Made by a program: the position numbers and the translations under genes. This document shows, one piece after another, positions 62,290 to 64,000 of a stretch of 64,000 bases of DNA. The notes below the pieces were generated by a model, which saw nothing but the letters and a program-made list of their open reading frames with translations, was not told where the DNA came from and did no database searches. The DNA is from CAYZZU01 sp964483105. Lineage in GTDB: Bacteria > CG2-30-53-67. Every line of letters starts with the position of its first letter. Position 1 is the stretch's first letter. The stretch lies in NCBI GenBank assembly GCA_964483105.1, contig CAYZZU010000006.1, positions 1-64,000 of the forward strand, in the 5' to 3' direction.

Positions 62290-62967
62290 TTGACCGCAAG
62301 ATCCGAAAGAGGAAAATCCGAATCGGGAGAACTTTTCCCGGTGCCGTCCGGTTTCGACCCGCTTTACTTTGAGTCCGAAGCCCGTCGTTACGGATTTGCC
62401 CGGATCGCCGGGATTGATGAGGCGGGAAGGGGTCCCCTGGCCGGCCCGGTTGTCGCAGCGGCCGTGATATTGCCGACCGGATGCAGGATTCCCGGTTTGA
62501 CTGACTCCAAAAAACTGACCCGCTGTCAGCGGGAACGTCTTTTCACCGAGATTCACAAAAAGGCCCTTTCACTTGCGGTCGGGATCGCGGATGCGGAACT
62601 GATTGATCGAATCAATATCCTGGAGGCGACCCGTTACGCCATGACCCAGGCCGTGTCACGGCTGGCACCTCCTCCGGACTTTCTGCTGATTGACGCCATG
62701 ACAACCGATTTCCCCGTTCCTCAGAAAGGGATTAAAAAAGGGGACCTGTTAAGTCACTCCATCGCCGCTGCCTCTGTGATCGCCAAGGTGACACGCGACC
62801 GGATGATGGAGGAGTATCATCAACGCTATCCGGAATATAACTTTGCAAGGCATAAGGGATACGGAACGCGGGAACATTGTGACAAGATCCGTTCCCTGGG
62901 CCCCTGTCCGTTACATCGGAAGACCTTTCGGAGAGTCCGGGAGTATTGCCGGGTTTCATCTCGATGA
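62290..62967 (+). CDS. rnhB: Ribonuclease HII
   Basis: 225 residues with TTG start (GGGGGG upstream). Type-2 RNase H catalytic Asp-Glu in GIDEAGRGPLAGPVVAA, Asp in LLIDAMT and SHSIAAASVIAKVTRDRMM. Removes ribonucleotides from DNA and RNA primers. The N-terminal 30 residues are an extra polar extension. Confidence 0.95.
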   Translation: MTARSERGKSESGELFPVPSGFDPLYFESEARRYGFARIAGIDEAGRGPLAGPVVAAAVILPTGCRIPGLTDSKKLTRCQRERLFTEIHKKALSLAVGIADAELIDRINILEATRYAMTQAVSRLAPPPDFLLIDAMTTDFPVPQKGIKKGDLLSHSIAAASVIAKVTRDRMMEEYHQRYPEYNFARHKGYGTREHCDKIRSLGPCPLHRKTFRRVREYCRVSSR

Positions 62968-63365
62968 ATCGACGATTCTTCATGCACACCATGCGCCCAT
63001 TTTTACTTGGGAAATTCGGTGAACGCCATGCTGTGAAATATCTTCGAAAAAGGGGATACGTCATTGTGGAACGGAACTACCGTACTCCCTTTGGAGAGAT
63101 CGATATCATTGCCCGGGAAGGAGATGTCCTGGCCTTTGTCGAGGTCAAAACGCGTTCCTCCCGTACATTCGGGCTTCCGCAGGAGGCGGTGGATTTACGG
63201 AAACGCCGCCAGATTATCCGAACGGCGCGGGCCTTTCTCAGGGAGCAGGGCGAGCCGTCGATATTCTGCAGGTTCGATGTTCTGGCTTTGGAAGCGGATC
63301 GCGGCGGGAACGTGCGCCGTGTCCAGTTGATCCGGGGGGCCTTCGATGTCCCTGTGGATTCATGA
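62964..63365 (+). CDS. yraN: YraN-family (UPF0102) endonuclease-fold protein
   Basis: 133 residues from ATG 62964, overlapping the rnhB stop (ATGA). It has GKFGERHAVKYLRKRGYVIVERNYRTPFGEIDIIAREGDVLAFVEVKTRSS, the restriction-endonuclease-like E/D-x-K core found in the family. Function in DNA processing is not established. Confidence 0.9.
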   Translation: MNRRFFMHTMRPFLLGKFGERHAVKYLRKRGYVIVERNYRTPFGEIDIIAREGDVLAFVEVKTRSSRTFGLPQEAVDLRKRRQIIRTARAFLREQGEPSIFCRFDVLALEADRGGNVRRVQLIRGAFDVPVDS

Positions 63366-63371
63366 AGGAGA

Positions 63372-64000
63372 CTACGGGACATCTCCCTCTTCAAGGAGGC
63401 CGGTCAGGACGTCCGTGACCCGGGGATGAAACTGAACGCCCCGACAGCGACGGAGCTCCCGGATGACTTCGTTCTGATCGGTAAATCCGTTCCGGTAGCA
63501 TCGTGCGGAGGTCATGGCGTCGTAACTGTCCGCCACAGTGATGATGCAGGTTAACAGGTCCAGTTCGGGACCCGGGATCCCTTTCGGATATCCATTCCCG
63601 TCCCAGCGTTCATGATGGCGGGCCACGATCGGAATTTCCCGATCCAGAAAAGAAAGAGGTTCGAGGATGTGAGCGCCGATGGTGGGGTGTTCTTTCATCC
63701 TGTTCCATTCTTCTTCCGTAAGGCGTCCGGCCTTGTTAATGGAGCTGAGATCGATGATCAGTTTCCCGACGTCATGAAGCTCGGCGGCGCGCGTCAGGGT
63801 GTTGAGATCTTTCCGGGAAAGCCCCATGCTCCGTCCGATGGTTTGGGCGATTCGTGTTACCCGCGCTGAATGTCCGGCAGTGTATGGGTCCTTCTGCTCC
63901 ATGGCGTTCATGAGAGAACTCATAATCCCGATATAGACGTTCTCCATTTTCTGCCCATACTCCTGCAACTGGCGGTTTTTTTCAGCCAGCTCGACAATCT
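63372..64000 (-). CDS. HD-GYP domain protein (5' end outside window)
   Basis: The frame stays open to the window edge, so the gene continues beyond it. The visible 209 residues are an HD-GYP domain: GHSARVTRIAQTIG, ELHDVGKL (HD), HPTIGAHIL, VARHHERWDGNGYPKGIPG (GYP), DSYDAMTSARCYRNGF. HD-GYP proteins degrade cyclic di-GMP. The preceding coiled-coil (ELAEKNRQLQEY) suggests an upstream sensory or receiver domain. Confidence 0.92.
   Translation of the reverse strand, partial: IVELAEKNRQLQEYGQKMENVYIGIMSSLMNAMEQKDPYTAGHSARVTRIAQTIGRSMGLSRKDLNTLTRAAELHDVGKLIIDLSSINKAGRLTEEEWNRMKEHPTIGAHILEPLSFLDREIPIVARHHERWDGNGYPKGIPGPELDLLTCIITVADSYDAMTSARCYRNGFTDQNEVIRELRRCRGVQFHPRVTDVLTGLLEEGDVP

Overview
The window looks like a chromosomal segment of a Gram-negative bacterium of Deltaproteobacteria/Nitrospirota-like affinity. 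This is an inference from gene content and order, not a database result. Supporting features are MurJ, an Slp-like outer-membrane lipoprotein, NtrB/NtrC with a sigma-54-type promoter, PilY1-type pilus genes, a PhoH/7TM-HD/YbeY cluster, a two-CW protein, a bacteriohemerythrin and a probable selenoprotein. No phage, transposase, CRISPR array or rRNA operon is visible. Almost all genes are ordinary housekeeping or surface genes in short operons.

Layout. 0.5-5 kb: rhomboid protease, a TusA-fold protein without its cysteine, a PilZ protein, an orphan and an ABC exporter on the minus strand. 5-10.5 kb: a repeat-rich accessory strip holding a glutaredoxin gene whose first active-site cysteine codon is TGA, an NDUFA9-like epimerase, a two-CW protein, bacteriohemerythrin, a ferritin-like helical protein, an Arg/Glu/Asp-rich repeat protein and an FmdE-type protein. 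10.9-18 kb: minor-pilin operon 1 (pilV, pilW, pilX, pilY1, two exported proteins, fimT-like) behind a sigma-54-type promoter. 18.3-21.2 kb: a second, independent minor-pilin set (fimT, pilV, pilW, pilX-like). 21.3-26.7 kb: phoH, pgpH-like, ybeY, ftsY. 26.7-31.7 kb (minus): FAD-linked oxidase and smc. 32-37.6 kb: a DUF4388-like protein behind an array of tandem Shine-Dalgarno units, HtrA, Nudix, Raf-inhibitor-like protein, TlpA, HU/IHF, thioredoxin and an ArsR-type regulator. 37.9-45.3 kb: a compact run murJ, divergent polysaccharide deacetylase, tsaD, dusB, ntrB-like, ntrC-like. 45.4-54 kb: HU, tRNA-Val(GAC), thrS-infC-rpmI-rplT-pheS-pheT, mtnA. 54-57.5 kb: a response regulator with a degenerate histidine-kinase partner, ferritin-like protein, Slp-like lipoprotein and a small coiled-coil protein. 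57.6-63.4 kb: rpe, ffh, rpsP, khpA, rimM, trmD, rplS, rnhB, yraN. The window ends inside an HD-GYP gene.

Main points. (1) A full transcription unit at 5708-6018 (promoter, ribosome site, in-frame TGA in a U-P-Y-C motif, SECIS-like hairpin) predicts a selenocysteine glutaredoxin that normal gene callers would miss. (2) The 5' leader of the gene at 32015 consists almost wholly of eight 9-bp units, each junction forming AGGAGG. (3) A dispersed, hairpin-bearing, mosaic repeat family occurs at about 41-300, 5305-5690, 7386-7446, 10487-10730 and 32639-32742. (4) Likely gene-control features are a sigma-54 promoter with an upstream dyad before pilV, an intrinsic terminator just before thrS, a CTG start for infC and a perfect CRP/HcpR-type palindrome near the ferritin-like and hemerythrin genes.

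All identifications rest on reading motifs and gene order by eye. No similarity search or folding program was run.
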